From Devosia oryziradicis (GTDB lineage: Bacteria; Pseudomonadota; Alphaproteobacteria; Rhizobiales; Devosiaceae): a stretch of 64,000 nt of DNA. The position numbers and the translations under genes are program-made. The DNA lies in contig NZ_CP068047.1 of NCBI RefSeq assembly GCF_016698645.1, positions 496,001-560,000 on the forward strand. Reading direction: 5' to 3'. The notes beneath the pieces are model-generated. The model worked only from the letters and a program-made list of their open reading frames with translations. It searched no databases and was not told the origin of the DNA. Positions 26,995 to 36,235 of the stretch are shown here, one piece after another (the first letter of the stretch is position 1; the number at the start of each line of letters is the position of its first letter).

Positions 26995-28038
26995 TTAGCG
27001 CAGATTGTCGCGCAGGAAAATCCCGATTTCAATGGGGTCGGTGGTAACGCTGCCATTGCTCCCCAGCGCCAGGCTGCGCGCCGCCGCGATCGCCTCGCGG
27101 ATTTCGCCATCGGGATTTTGGTCCAGCACCACATCGATGGCGCCCGATTTCAGCCCGCGACGGGTCGAATCGGTCAGTTCATGGGCGATGACCCGGATGG
27201 CGCCAGCGCGCCGTGAACCCTCGAGCGCCACCACGAGACCGGCATTGCCGGCGCCCAGATTGTAGAGCCCGGCGAGATCGCCATGCCGCGCCAGCAGATC
27301 GGCGACGATGGCTTCAGTCTCGCTGCGCTCATCGTGGCCCTCGATGGGGCCGATGATTTCGACAGCGGGAAAATCGGCTTCAAGGGTGGTGCGAAATCCG
27401 GCCAGGCGGTCGGAATGGTCACGCAGGTGCAGGGAGCCGGCAATGACGGCCACCTTGCCGCCCTGGGGCAGGAAGCGCCCCATCAGCGAAGCGGCGGTGC
27501 GGCCGGCGGCGACATTGTCGATGCCGATGAAGTGGCGGCGCAGCGTACCCGGCAGGTCCGAGACCAGGGTCATGATCGCAATGCCGCGGCGCGTGGCGCT
27601 GTCGACCGCGGCCTGTACCGAGGGCTCCTGGCTGGCCACGATGATGGCGCAGTCGCATTGGCGGGCGTCGAGGGCATCCAGGCTCTCGGCCAGCGCATCG
27701 GCATCGAGCGCGCGGATGCGGCGCGTCTCGATATGCATGCGATCGGCCAGGGCCGGGCCACTGCGACGCTCGATGGCGTCGGCGAGGCTGGCCATGAATT
27801 CGTTGGTGCCACCCGGGATGACGAAGACGAGCCGCAGGTCGCGGGCCCGCGCCAGCAGCGATGCGCCCAGATCGCGCTGGAAACCGATCTCGGCAATGGC
27901 GGCCTCGACCCTTTCGGCCGTGGCGGCGCGCACGCCCGGGCGGCCGTTGAGCACGCGATCGACCGTGGCCAGCGACACGCCGGCGGCCCGCGCCACATCA
28001 TGCACCGTGGCCCGGCGTCTCAGACCGATTTCGTTCAC
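26995..28038 (-). CDS. LacI-family transcriptional regulator of the xylose cluster
   Basis: A 347-residue regulator with an N-terminal LacI helix-turn-helix (ATVHDVARAAGVSLATVDRVLNGRPGV, residues about 9-35) and a periplasmic-binding-like sugar-sensing domain. The GTG start at 28038 has GGGGAGA about 6 bases upstream; the frame is open further but has no family similarity there. It precedes xylB on the same strand and is divergent from the aldose 1-epimerase. A role as xylose-responsive repressor is inferred from position only. Confidence 0.9.
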   Translation of the reverse strand: MNEIGLRRRATVHDVARAAGVSLATVDRVLNGRPGVRAATAERVEAAIAEIGFQRDLGASLLARARDLRLVFVIPGGTNEFMASLADAIERRSGPALADRMHIETRRIRALDADALAESLDALDARQCDCAIIVASQEPSVQAAVDSATRRGIAIMTLVSDLPGTLRRHFIGIDNVAAGRTAASLMGRFLPQGGKVAVIAGSLHLRDHSDRLAGFRTTLEADFPAVEIIGPIEGHDERSETEAIVADLLARHGDLAGLYNLGAGNAGLVVALEGSRRAGAIRVIAHELTDSTRRGLKSGAIDVVLDQNPDGEIREAIAAARSLALGSNGSVTTDPIEIGIFLRDNLR

Positions 28039-28156
28039 ACTGTCTCCCCGCGCGTTTGCGCAGAGCTTTGGCAGGCCCCGCCGAAAGGTCAAGTGCATCG
28101 TTGCGGGCAGGCGACGAAGCAGGCTACACGTTCCCCGCAAGATTACGGGGGCGAGC

Positions 28157-29167
28157 ATGGCCATTGCAGTTTCGACGTTCGGGACCTTTGGAGACAAGCG
28201 GGTCGATCAGTTCCGGCTGGTCAGCGACACCGGGGTCACGGTCGATCTGATTTCCTATGGCGTGGCGGTGCGCGACTGGCGCGTGCCGGTGGCCGGCGGC
28301 GAGCGCTCGGTGGTGCTGGGCTTTGACACATTCGAACCCTATCCGCTGCACAGCCCGCATTTCGGGTCGCTGGCCGGGCGCGTGGCGAACCGCATCAAGG
28401 GCGCTTCGTTCGACCTCAATGGCAAGACCTACAAGCTATCAGCCAATGCAGGCGACCTGCAGCTGCATGGCGGTGACGAGGGCCTGGGCCGCCAGGTCTG
28501 GGATGGACAGGTTGACGAGGCCAACAATGCGGTGCGCTTCACCCACTTCTCGCCCGACGGCGCCATGGGCTATCCCGGCAATGTCAACTTCGCCGCGACC
28601 TATACGCTGCGCGGCAATCGCCTGCGGCTGGAATTGACCGCCACGACCGACCAGCCAACCCCGATCAGCCTGGTGCAGCATCAGTATTTCAACCTGGGCA
28701 CCACGGATGACGTCCTGGACCACACGATCCAGGTCAATTCCTCCGCCTATACCGAGCTCGGCGCCGACCTGGCGCCGACCGGCGCCATCCTGCCCTCGGC
28801 GGGCACGATCTACGACCTGCGTCAGCCGCGGACGATGCGGGACGCTGCCGGGCAGCCGGTCGACTACGACATCGGCGTGGCGCTCGATACCGGCCGCAGC
28901 CATGCCGACCCGATCGCCACGGTGGCCGGGCCCGACAGGGCGCTGACGCTCAAGCTCTGGAGCGACCGGCCGGGCGTCCAGGTCTATAATGGCGTCTGGA
29001 CCGACATTCCGGTGCCCGGTCTCAACGGCAAGAGCTACAAGAAGCATGCCGGCTTCTGCCTGGAAGACCAGGCCTTTGCCGATGCGGTGCACAATCCGCA
29101 TTTCCCCAACGTGATCCATTCCCCCGAGCGGCCCTACAGCCACTGGTGTGAATTCGAGATCGCCTGA
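28157..29167 (+). CDS. galM: Aldose 1-epimerase (mutarotase)
   Basis: A 336-residue GalM-fold enzyme interconverting alpha and beta anomers of aldoses; in this setting xylose or xylose-like sugars are likely. Family residues: GRVANRIKGASFDLNG, the proton donor His in LQLHGGDEGLGRQVWD, the second His in VQHQYFNLG, and the base Glu in GFCLEDQAFADAVH. It is divergent from the LacI-type regulator with a 118-base intergenic region that probably holds promoters for both. Confidence 0.95.
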   Translation: MAIAVSTFGTFGDKRVDQFRLVSDTGVTVDLISYGVAVRDWRVPVAGGERSVVLGFDTFEPYPLHSPHFGSLAGRVANRIKGASFDLNGKTYKLSANAGDLQLHGGDEGLGRQVWDGQVDEANNAVRFTHFSPDGAMGYPGNVNFAATYTLRGNRLRLELTATTDQPTPISLVQHQYFNLGTTDDVLDHTIQVNSSAYTELGADLAPTGAILPSAGTIYDLRQPRTMRDAAGQPVDYDIGVALDTGRSHADPIATVAGPDRALTLKLWSDRPGVQVYNGVWTDIPVPGLNGKSYKKHAGFCLEDQAFADAVHNPHFPNVIHSPERPYSHWCEFEIA

Positions 29168-29236
29168 AGCCAGCCTCCTGACGCGACCTGTCAGGGCATT
29201 GGCGCATTGTCTTTCCAATGCACATTGGAGAGACCC

Positions 29237-30355
29237 ATGGCCACGCCCTTTACCATTGCGGTTCCCGAGGCCGATGTCGCCGACCTCAAGGCCCGCCTGA
29301 CCGCCACCCGCTTCCCCAAGACGCTTGAGGGGGTGGGGTGGGACTATGGCACCGAAGGCGCCTTCCTGCGCCGTTTCGTCGACTACTGGGCCAACCAGTA
29401 TGACTGGCGTGCCGCCGAGGCGCAGCTCAATGGCTTTGCCCAGTTCACCGAGGTGGTGGACGGCGAGACGATCCATTTCGTGCATGTGCGCGGCGAGGGT
29501 CAGACCAATGTGCCGATCCTGCTGACCAATGGCTGGCCGTCCAACTTCGTCGAATTGCTGCCGCTGGTGCCGCTGCTGACCAGGGCGGTGGATGGGGTGG
29601 CCTTCGATGTCGTCATCCCCTCGCTGCCCGGCTATGGCTTCTCGAGCCAGCCGACCCGGCCCGGCATGCATCTGAGTGCCGTGGCACCGCTCTGGGCGAA
29701 GCTGATGACGCGGCTGGGCTACGAGCGGTTCATGATCTCGGGCTCCGATATGGGCGCCGGGATCGAGATGGGCCTGGTGCGGGATTTCCCCGAGCGGGTG
29801 ATCGGCGCCCATTATGTCGGTGTCTACTATGGCTTCCCGCGGCCGGACGATCCAACTCCCGAGGAAGAGGCCTATTTCAAGATCGTGGACCAATGGGGGT
29901 TCACCGAAGGCGCCTATGCCATGATCCAGGGCACCAAGCCGGCGACGCTGGCGGTCGGGCTCAACGATTCCCCGGCGGGGCTGGCCAGCTGGATCCTCGA
30001 GAAATACTGGAAGTGGGGCGATACGGGCGGTGACATCCTGCATGCCTTCGAGCTGGAGGATCTGGCGACGATCCTGTCGGTCTATTGGTTTACCCAGACC
30101 ATCGGCTCCTCGGTACGGCTCTACAAGGAAGCCTTTGCCGACCCTGACCTCATCCGCAAGCCGTCACGCCATGCCGTCCCGCACGCCGTCCTGCTACCGC
30201 CGAATGACAATCCAGCGCCGCGCGCCTGGGGGGAGCGCAATCTGTGGAATATCGTGCGCTGGACCGAACCTCGCGAAGGCGGGCATTTCCCGGCGCTCGA
30301 AATCCCCGAGGCGATGGCGCATGACATCCGGGCTTTCCATGGCCAGATTTCGTGA
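29237..30355 (+). CDS. Epoxide hydrolase-like alpha/beta hydrolase with EHN domain
   Basis: A 372-residue protein with the N-terminal epoxide-hydrolase domain (TIAVPEADVADLKARLTATRFP) followed by an alpha/beta hydrolase fold. The nucleophile is Asp171 in GSDMGAG, the oxyanion segment is NGWPSN (usually HGWP; the His is Asn here) and the catalytic His is in GGHFPALEIPE. Start ATG 29237 with GGAGAG 4 bases upstream. Hydrolysis of an epoxide to a diol is the family reaction; substrate unknown. A WYL regulator follows on the same strand. Confidence 0.9.
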   Translation: MATPFTIAVPEADVADLKARLTATRFPKTLEGVGWDYGTEGAFLRRFVDYWANQYDWRAAEAQLNGFAQFTEVVDGETIHFVHVRGEGQTNVPILLTNGWPSNFVELLPLVPLLTRAVDGVAFDVVIPSLPGYGFSSQPTRPGMHLSAVAPLWAKLMTRLGYERFMISGSDMGAGIEMGLVRDFPERVIGAHYVGVYYGFPRPDDPTPEEEAYFKIVDQWGFTEGAYAMIQGTKPATLAVGLNDSPAGLASWILEKYWKWGDTGGDILHAFELEDLATILSVYWFTQTIGSSVRLYKEAFADPDLIRKPSRHAVPHAVLLPPNDNPAPRAWGERNLWNIVRWTEPREGGHFPALEIPEAMAHDIRAFHGQIS

Positions 30356-30461
30356 CACTCGCCTATCCGAGCCGCCCCATTGAGGGGCACGAAGGCCATC
30401 TTCCGGTGCTTGGCTCGGCTTGCAGAATCTGGCATCAAGTGCTCCCGCGGGAGAACAAAGC

Positions 30462-31184
30462 ATGGACAAGACCGAGCGTCTCTTTGCCGTCATGGACGCA
30501 CTGCGCCGCCATCGCCGGCCCGTCACGGCAGCAGCCATGGCCGAAGAGCAGGGCGTCTCGGTGCGCACCATGTATCGCGACGTGCAAACCCTTATCGGGC
30601 TGGGCGCGCCTATCGATGGTGAAGCCGGGGTCGGCTACATGCTTAAGCCAGGCTTCTTCATGCCGCCCCTGATGTTCACGCCCGAGGAACTCGAGGCCCT
30701 GGTGCTGGGTGCCCGCTGGGTGGGGGCGCAGCCCGATGACGGACTGGGTGCGGCTGCACGGAACGCGCTGGCCAAGATTGCCACGGCCTCGCCCGAAGAC
30801 CTGCGTGACCGCATCAACGACACCGGGCTCTGGCCGGTGGCGGTGTGGAGCGCCGATTCTCGCCGGCCCATGCCCATACTGGGCCAGGTGCGCCAGGCCA
30901 TGCGTACGGAAAAGGCCCTGCGGATCGCCTACGAGGACGAAGGCGGCAACCCGTCCGAACGCGTTATCTGGCCGGTCCAGCTGGCTTATTACGAGGGCAA
31001 GCAGGTGATCGCCGCCTGGTGCTGCCTGCGCGCGGCTTTCCGCAATTTCCGCACCGATCGCATCGTTGAACTCGAAGTGACCGAGGAGCGCTACGGCAAG
31101 CGCCGCGCAGTGCTTGAACGTGAGTGGCGCGACAGCTGGCAGCAGGATCCGCGCTGGCAGGGCGGCGACCAGGCCCAGGCCTGA
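30462..31184 (+). CDS. YafY-type transcriptional regulator with HTH and WYL domains
   Basis: A 240-residue DeoR-like regulator. An N-terminal winged helix (DKTERLFAVMDALRRHRRPVTAAAMAEEQGVSVRTMYRDVQTL) is followed by a WYL domain (residues about 135-215), in which the WYL-type core reads QLAYYEGKQVIAAWCCLRAAFRNFRTDRI. WYL domains sense nucleic acid or small ligands. ATG 30462 follows GGGAGAA. It lies 106 bases after the epoxide hydrolase and may regulate it. Confidence 0.9.
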   Translation: MDKTERLFAVMDALRRHRRPVTAAAMAEEQGVSVRTMYRDVQTLIGLGAPIDGEAGVGYMLKPGFFMPPLMFTPEELEALVLGARWVGAQPDDGLGAAARNALAKIATASPEDLRDRINDTGLWPVAVWSADSRRPMPILGQVRQAMRTEKALRIAYEDEGGNPSERVIWPVQLAYYEGKQVIAAWCCLRAAFRNFRTDRIVELEVTEERYGKRRAVLEREWRDSWQQDPRWQGGDQAQA

Positions 31185-31186
31185 TC

Positions 31187-31825
31187 CTACCAGCCCAATT
31201 GTCCGGCGAAGGCAGCCAGCCAGCCAAATGCCAGGGCAGCCAGGCCCAGCGTATGCAGCAGGGCAATGCCCCAGGTGGTGGCGACGAAGCGCGGCTTGAC
31301 CGTCTTGTGGCGATAGACTTCCTGCGCCGCCAGTCCACCGATGATACCGAAGCTGAGATCGACGACATGCAGGTTGGTTTCGCTGACGCGGTACTTGCCG
31401 GTCAGCGCATAGAGCTTGTCGAAGCGGTAGAGCAGGGCCGAGCCGGCGCCCATGCCAGCATAGAGCAGGCCAAGCCATTGCGGCGCGCGGTCGCTGGCGA
31501 TGGCCCACAGGATCAGCAGCGTCATCAAGGTTGCCGCTGCGGTGCGCAAGCCGAGCTTGTAGCGCGAGACCCCGGGGGCGGGTTGCTTGATCTCGCGCAG
31601 GGTGGCCGGACGTGGCGCGGGCGTGGTGTCGGTTATGGTGACGGCCACCGCCGAGGGTCGTCCCTTGCGGCCCAGGGCCGTGTCGAAGGCGAGCCGGTCA
31701 CCCAGATGCGGACGACCACCCGTGATATTGGAAATGTGGACGTAGTAATCCCGGCCCGTGTCGTCGCGCACGAAGCCGTAGCCGCCCTTGTTGTTCCACT
31801 GGATCAGTTCGCCCGAGTGCCGCAT
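31187..31825 (-). CDS. Cold-shock domain fused to DUF1294 membrane domain
   Basis: A 212-residue fusion. Residues 1-65 are a cold-shock domain (GELIQWNNKGGYGFVRDDTGRDYYVHISNI, with RNP1-like GYGFV and RNP2-like VHISN). A proline-rich linker leads to a DUF1294 membrane part with about four hydrophobic segments (GLLYAGMGAGSALLYRFDKLYAL and FGIIGGLAAQEVYRHKTVKPRF). The fusion is known in Proteobacteria but its job is not. It is convergent with the WYL regulator, with only 2 bases between the stops. Confidence 0.9.
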   Translation of the reverse strand: MRHSGELIQWNNKGGYGFVRDDTGRDYYVHISNITGGRPHLGDRLAFDTALGRKGRPSAVAVTITDTTPAPRPATLREIKQPAPGVSRYKLGLRTAAATLMTLLILWAIASDRAPQWLGLLYAGMGAGSALLYRFDKLYALTGKYRVSETNLHVVDLSFGIIGGLAAQEVYRHKTVKPRFVATTWGIALLHTLGLAALAFGWLAAFAGQLGW

Positions 31826-31964
31826 CGTTCATCCGCTGACAGCGCACCATGACAAATATGAGGCGCCGGTTAACGGGGAATGACGGCGTGGCCAACGGGT
31901 GATTGATCGGCAATTGCCGATGGATTAGGCTCCATGGGTTGCCGAACAGATCATTGCTGCCGCC

Positions 31965-33083
31965 ATGTCTGAATCTGCCAAGCGTTTTGTCCTCCGCCAA
32001 CTGGAGCGCAGCGGCGTTGCGCTCAATGGCCCCGCTGCATGGGATCCGCAGGTGCATGATGAGCGCCTGTGGGCTCGTCTGTTGCGCGACGGAACACTGG
32101 GCCTGGGCGAGAGCTACATGGATGGCTGGTGGGACGCAGCCGGGCTTGACCAGTTCCTGTTTCGACTGGTGAGCAGCCATATCCAGGATGCCTTTCCCCG
32201 CGACCTTGCCGAGATGTGGAGCGTGGCGCGCGGGCGGCTGCTCAACCTGCAACGTCTGCGCGTTACCGAGGTGGGCGAGAAGCATTACGATATCGGCAAC
32301 GATCTCTACGCCGCCATGCTGGACCAGCGGCTGATCTATCCCTGTGGCTACTGGAAGGATGCCCGGACGCTGGATGAGGCGCAAGAGGCCAAGCTCGACC
32401 TGGTCTGCCGCAAGCTTGGGCTCAAGCCCGGCATGCACGTTCTCGACATCGGCTCGGGCTGGGGCGGGTTCCTCAAATTCGCCGCCGAGCGCTACGGGAT
32501 ATCGGGCATTGGGGTCACCGTCAGCAAAGAGCAGGCGGCACTGGCCAATGAGCGCAATGCGGGGCTGCCGGTCGAAACGCGGCTGCTCGACTACCAGGCG
32601 CTCGAGGGACAGTTCGACCGCATCGTTTCGATCGGCATGTTCGAGCATGTCGGCTACAAGAATTATCGCAGCTATTTCGAGAAAGCGGCCAGCTTGCTGG
32701 CTCCAGGCGGGCTGTTCCTGCTGCACACGATCGGCGGCCACACCTCGACCACGCATGGCGATCCGTGGAGCGAAAAGTACATCTTCCCAAACGGCATGCT
32801 GCCCTCCATCGCCCAGATCGGCAGGGCCATCGAGGGGCTGTTCGTCATGGAGGACTGGCACAATTTCGGCGCCGATTACGACCGCACCCTGATGGCCTGG
32901 CGAGACAATTTCGATGCTGCCTGGCCGCGGTTGGCGGGCGAAAAGTACGACGAGCGGTTCAGGCGCATGTGGCGCTACTATCTCAGCAGCTTTGCCGCGC
33001 TGTTCCGCGCCCGCAATATCAGCCTCTGGCAAGTGGTGCTCTCACCCGAGGGCGTCGCTGGGGGCTATTCAAGCATCCGTTGA
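31965..33083 (+). CDS. cfa: Cyclopropane-fatty-acyl-phospholipid synthase
   Basis: SAM-dependent enzyme that adds a methylene bridge to unsaturated acyl chains of membrane phospholipids, 372 residues. The SAM site is VLDIGSGWGGFLKFAAERYG; further family blocks are EKHYDIGNDLYAAMLDQRLIYPCGYW, SIGMFEHVGYKNYRSYF and YDRTLMAW. The C-terminal RMWRYYLSSFAALFRARNISLWQVVLSP is typical. It ends just before a parS-like site and DnaA-box-like repeats. Confidence 0.96.
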   Translation: MSESAKRFVLRQLERSGVALNGPAAWDPQVHDERLWARLLRDGTLGLGESYMDGWWDAAGLDQFLFRLVSSHIQDAFPRDLAEMWSVARGRLLNLQRLRVTEVGEKHYDIGNDLYAAMLDQRLIYPCGYWKDARTLDEAQEAKLDLVCRKLGLKPGMHVLDIGSGWGGFLKFAAERYGISGIGVTVSKEQAALANERNAGLPVETRLLDYQALEGQFDRIVSIGMFEHVGYKNYRSYFEKAASLLAPGGLFLLHTIGGHTSTTHGDPWSEKYIFPNGMLPSIAQIGRAIEGLFVMEDWHNFGADYDRTLMAWRDNFDAAWPRLAGEKYDERFRRMWRYYLSSFAALFRARNISLWQVVLSPEGVAGGYSSIR

Positions 33084-33086
33084 GGC

Positions 33087-33102
33087 GGATTCACGTGAAA
33101 CA
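33087..33102. promoter_or_regulatory. parS-like ParB-binding site 1
   Basis: The 16-mer GGATTCACGTGAAACA matches the bacterial parS consensus TGTTTCACGTGAAACA at 14 of 16 positions, including the full inner TTCACGTGAA palindrome. It lies in the 51-base gap between the convergent cfa and NUDIX genes. Three related sites follow at 40041, 46613 and 52313. Confidence 0.65.
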
Positions 33103-33103
33103 C

Positions 33104-33124
33104 TTATCCACAGGCTTATGCACA
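33104..33124 (+). promoter_or_regulatory. Two DnaA-box-like 9-mers
   Basis: A perfect TTATCCACA (33104-33112) and a one-mismatch TTATGCACA (33116-33124) stand 3 bases apart in the same orientation, directly beside the first parS-like site. The gap is too short and not AT-rich enough to be an origin. It may be a DnaA-titration or regulatory site. Confidence 0.5.
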
Positions 33125-33134
33125 GCGCACCTGG

Positions 33135-33587
33135 CTAGAACAGCAGCTTGCGCAGCGGCAGCTTGATCGCGCCGGGGAAACCGGCGGCCAGATCGCGCGG
33201 AAAGCGCGTCCGCAGCGGTTCGGGAAACACATGCCCTTCCGGCAGGGCATCGAGCGGGAACCAACCAGCCTCGGTGATGAATTCGCCTTCACCCGGGTTG
33301 GCTGACGTGTCGAGTTCGCCCGAGACGTAGTCGGCGAGGAACCAGAATTTGAGAATGCGCTGCGCTTCGTTCCAACCCTCGTCGATATAGGCAAGCCGGG
33401 TCGCCACGACGTGAATACCTGCTTCCTCCAAGGTCTCGCGTTCGGCGGCGCGGGCCAGTTCCTCAGTGCCCTCGACGCCCCCGCCCGGCGCCACCCAGAA
33501 ATCGTGCAGGCCGGGCTGCTGGTGGCGAACGAGCAGAATCTTTCCATCGCGCACTACCAGCGCGCCACAGGAAATACGGTGGATCAT
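33135..33587 (-). CDS. NUDIX hydrolase
   Basis: A 150-residue pyrophosphohydrolase with a complete Nudix box, GGGVEGTEELARAAERETLEEAGI (residues about 35-58; G-x5-E-x7-REUXEEXGU). The N-terminal strand HRISCGALVVRDGKILLVRHQ is typical. The ATG at 33587 starts 2 bases after the comM stop, suggesting co-transcription. An open frame extends far upstream through comM, but that is a shadow. Substrate cannot be inferred. Confidence 0.92.
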   Translation of the reverse strand: MIHRISCGALVVRDGKILLVRHQQPGLHDFWVAPGGGVEGTEELARAAERETLEEAGIHVVATRLAYIDEGWNEAQRILKFWFLADYVSGELDTSANPGEGEFITEAGWFPLDALPEGHVFPEPLRTRFPRDLAAGFPGAIKLPLRKLLF

Positions 33588-33589
33588 GG

Positions 33590-35113
33590 TCAGGCCGCTC
33601 CGAGGTTGAGGCGGTAGCTTAGCGCCTCGGCGATGTGCGGGCGATCCACCTTGTCCACGCCGGCCAGATCGGCCAGGGTCCGCGCCACCTTGAGCACGCG
33701 GTGATAGGCGCGCGCCGAGAGGTTGAAGCGTTCGGCGGCCTGAAGCAGGAGGGTCTGGCTCTCCTTGTCGGGGTTGACCACCGCCTCGATCAAAGTCGCA
33801 CTGGCGCCGGCATTGGTAAAGACGTCCGGCGCACCATGCTCGGCGAAGCGCTGGCGCTGCCGCGCCCGGGCGCGCGCTACCCGTTCCGCCACGGTAGCCG
33901 AGCTCTCCGCAGCGCTGGCGGGAGCAATCATGTCGGCGGCGGTTACCGCCGGCACGTCGATGCGGATGTCGATGCGGTCGAGGAAGGGCCCCGAGACCCG
34001 GCTCTGGTAGTCGTCGGCGCAGGCCTTGCCGCGGCGGCAGGTATGGCCGGGCGTGCCCGCCATGCCGCATTTGCAGGGATTCATCGCCGCGATCAGCTGC
34101 ACCCGGCTGGGATAGCTGACGCGGGCATTGGCCCGGGCAATGACGGTTTCGCCCAATTCCAGCGGCTGGCGCAGGCTGTCGAGCACGCTGGGGGCAAATT
34201 CGGGCAGTTCGTCGAGAAACAGCACGCCGTTATGCGCCAGGCTCACCTCGCCCGGACGCACCCGCAGGCCGCCACCGACCAGGGCTGCCATGGACGCGGA
34301 GTGGTGTGGCGCGCGGAACGGCCGGCGGTCGGAAATCGCCCCGCCCGCCAGTTCGCCGGCAATGGACTGGATCATCGAGATATCGAGCAGTTCACGCGGA
34401 TCGAGCGGCGGCAGGATGGAGGGCAGCCGCGCCGCGAGCATCGACTTGCCCGCGCCTGGCGGCCCCACCATCAGCATGTTGTGGCCGCCAGCCGCCGCCA
34501 CTTCCAGGGCCCGCCGGGCCACCTGCTGGCCGCGCACATCGCCGAGGTCGGGCAGGGCGCCCTGTGGCAGATATTTGCGTGGCACGGGGCGGGCGGCCAG
34601 CTGATGGCCGGTCAGGTGATTGGCCAGCGCGAGCAGGCTCTCGGCTGCGACGATGTCGAGTCCATCTCCGGCCCAGGCGGCTTCAGGGCCCGAAGGTTCG
34701 GCGCAGATGAGGCCAAGGTCGCGCCCCTGGGCAGCAATGGCGGCAGGCAGGATGCCGCCGACATGGGCAAGGCGCCCGTCGAGCCCCAGCTCGCCCAGCG
34801 CCAGATAGCCATCGAGCGCATCCTGTGGAATGGCGCCGATAGCGGCCATGATGCCCAGCGCGATGGGCAGGTCGTAGTGGCTGCCCTCCTTGGGCAGGTC
34901 GGCCGGCGCCAGGTTGACCGTGATGCGCTTGGGCGGCAGGCCGAGACCGGATGCCACCAAGGCAGCGCGCACGCGCTCCCCGGATTCCTTGACAGCCTTG
35001 TCGGGTAGCCCGACCAGGATGAATTGCGCCATGCCCGGCGCGATCTGCACCTGAACATCAACAGGCACCGCCTCGATGCCCTGAAACGCCACTGTCGCTA
35101 CGCGGGTAACCAT
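33590..35113 (-). CDS. comM: ComM/YifB-type Mg-chelatase-like AAA ATPase
   Basis: A 507-residue AAA+ protein of the ComM family, a helicase that helps branch migration when single-stranded DNA is integrated by recombination. An N-terminal Lon-like domain (GIEAVPVDVQVQIAPGMAQFILVGLPDKAVKESGERVRAAL) is followed by Walker A GPPGAGKSMLAARLPSILPP, the zinc-like segment AMNPCKCGMAGTPGHTC and the C-terminal Mg-chelatase domain (FNLSARAYHRVLKVARTLADL). Confidence 0.96.
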   Translation of the reverse strand: MVTRVATVAFQGIEAVPVDVQVQIAPGMAQFILVGLPDKAVKESGERVRAALVASGLGLPPKRITVNLAPADLPKEGSHYDLPIALGIMAAIGAIPQDALDGYLALGELGLDGRLAHVGGILPAAIAAQGRDLGLICAEPSGPEAAWAGDGLDIVAAESLLALANHLTGHQLAARPVPRKYLPQGALPDLGDVRGQQVARRALEVAAAGGHNMLMVGPPGAGKSMLAARLPSILPPLDPRELLDISMIQSIAGELAGGAISDRRPFRAPHHSASMAALVGGGLRVRPGEVSLAHNGVLFLDELPEFAPSVLDSLRQPLELGETVIARANARVSYPSRVQLIAAMNPCKCGMAGTPGHTCRRGKACADDYQSRVSGPFLDRIDIRIDVPAVTAADMIAPASAAESSATVAERVARARARQRQRFAEHGAPDVFTNAGASATLIEAVVNPDKESQTLLLQAAERFNLSARAYHRVLKVARTLADLAGVDKVDRPHIAEALSYRLNLGAA

Positions 35114-35292
35114 CGCTCAAACGCCCCAATTGCGGGGCAATCTAGCAAAGCAGTTGCAGAGGAACAAGAACGTAAAGCGAACAAATTACGGCTCGTTAAC
35201 CACGCCGCTTGCCACAAAGGTAAACCTAATCCGGCGTTAACCGCCGCATGTTGAATCAAAGGCTTAGTTTGTACTGCGTAGAGTTCTGCCCG

Positions 35293-36132
35293 ATGATCGC
35301 CAGCTGGCCGCTTCCCTCGATGTCCGCTTTCGCCAAGGGCACCGTCGCAGCCATGCTGGCCGCTTTGCTGGTCGCCTGCTCGTCCGGCGGCGGGCTCTAT
35401 GGCCCGATCCAGGGCGACAACCGTCCCCATTCCGGCGTCGACCGCGCGCGCAACATGCCCATCCAGGGCATCGACGTGGCGCGCTACCAGGAAAACATCG
35501 ACTTCCGCCAGGCCTTCGCCTCGGGCATGCATTTCGTCTTCATGAAGGCGACCGAGGGCAAGGACTATCTCGATCCTAACTTCCGCACCAACTGGGTGCG
35601 GGCGCGGGATGCGGGCATGCCGCGCGGCGCCTATCACTTCATGACCTGGTGTTCGCTGGCCTCGGAACAGGCGGCCTGGTTCATCAGCCAGGTGCCCAAC
35701 GATCCCGATGCGCTGCCGCCGGTGCTGGATCTGGAATGGAACAACCATTCGAGCTGCAAGACCAAGCCAAGCCGTGCCGATGCGCTCGAAAAGGTGCGCT
35801 ACATGCTCGACGCCATGGAGCGCCATACCGGCAAGCTTCCCATCATCTATACCGACATGAACTTCCATCGCGACGTGCTCGAGGGCGAGTATTTCCCCAA
35901 CGCCTTCTGGCTGCGCTCGACTGCCGCAGAACCGCGTGAGCGCTATGGCAACCGCACCTGGACGTTCTGGCAGTGGACGCAGACGGGTGTCGTGCGCGGC
36001 GTGCGTGGCGAGGTCGACCGCAACGCCTTCTATGGCGGCCAGAATGAGTGGATCCAGTTCCTGCTGACCGGCTGCGATCCGCGCGCCATCGCCTCGCTGG
36101 GGCCGAGCGGCCGCTGCCAATCGGCGAAATAG
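35293..36132 (+). CDS. GH25 lysozyme-family lipoprotein
   Basis: A 279-residue glycoside hydrolase family 25 (muramidase) protein. The N-terminal hydrophobic segment ends in the lipobox LVAC|SS (Cys29), so it is probably a lipoprotein. Catalytic segments: GIDVARYQ (first Asp), FVFMKATEGKDYLDPNF, GAYHFM and the Asp-x-Glu pair in PVLDLEWN. It could cleave the glycan backbone during cell-wall remodelling. Start is uncertain: ATG codons at 35248, 35293 and 35320 are in frame; 35293 or 35320 gives a sensible signal peptide. Confidence 0.88.
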   Translation: MIASWPLPSMSAFAKGTVAAMLAALLVACSSGGGLYGPIQGDNRPHSGVDRARNMPIQGIDVARYQENIDFRQAFASGMHFVFMKATEGKDYLDPNFRTNWVRARDAGMPRGAYHFMTWCSLASEQAAWFISQVPNDPDALPPVLDLEWNNHSSCKTKPSRADALEKVRYMLDAMERHTGKLPIIYTDMNFHRDVLEGEYFPNAFWLRSTAAEPRERYGNRTWTFWQWTQTGVVRGVRGEVDRNAFYGGQNEWIQFLLTGCDPRAIASLGPSGRCQSAK

Positions 36133-36235
36133 CCAATCGCCAAGCAAATCCGGGGACTTGTCACCGATTCGGCGCGGGTCTAGCCTTGCCCCATAATTGA
36201 ACCGGGCCGCGGGCCCGTGAGCGAGGAGAACCGGC

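Noticed and set aside
33084..33134. Chromosomal origin oriC
   Set aside because: Only two DnaA-box-like 9-mers in 51 bases and no AT-rich unwinding region. It is kept only as a possible DnaA-binding site.
33588..34070. Upstream extension of the NUDIX gene through comM
   Set aside because: The stretch is the comM 3' region in another frame. The NUDIX domain begins at the ATG at 33587.
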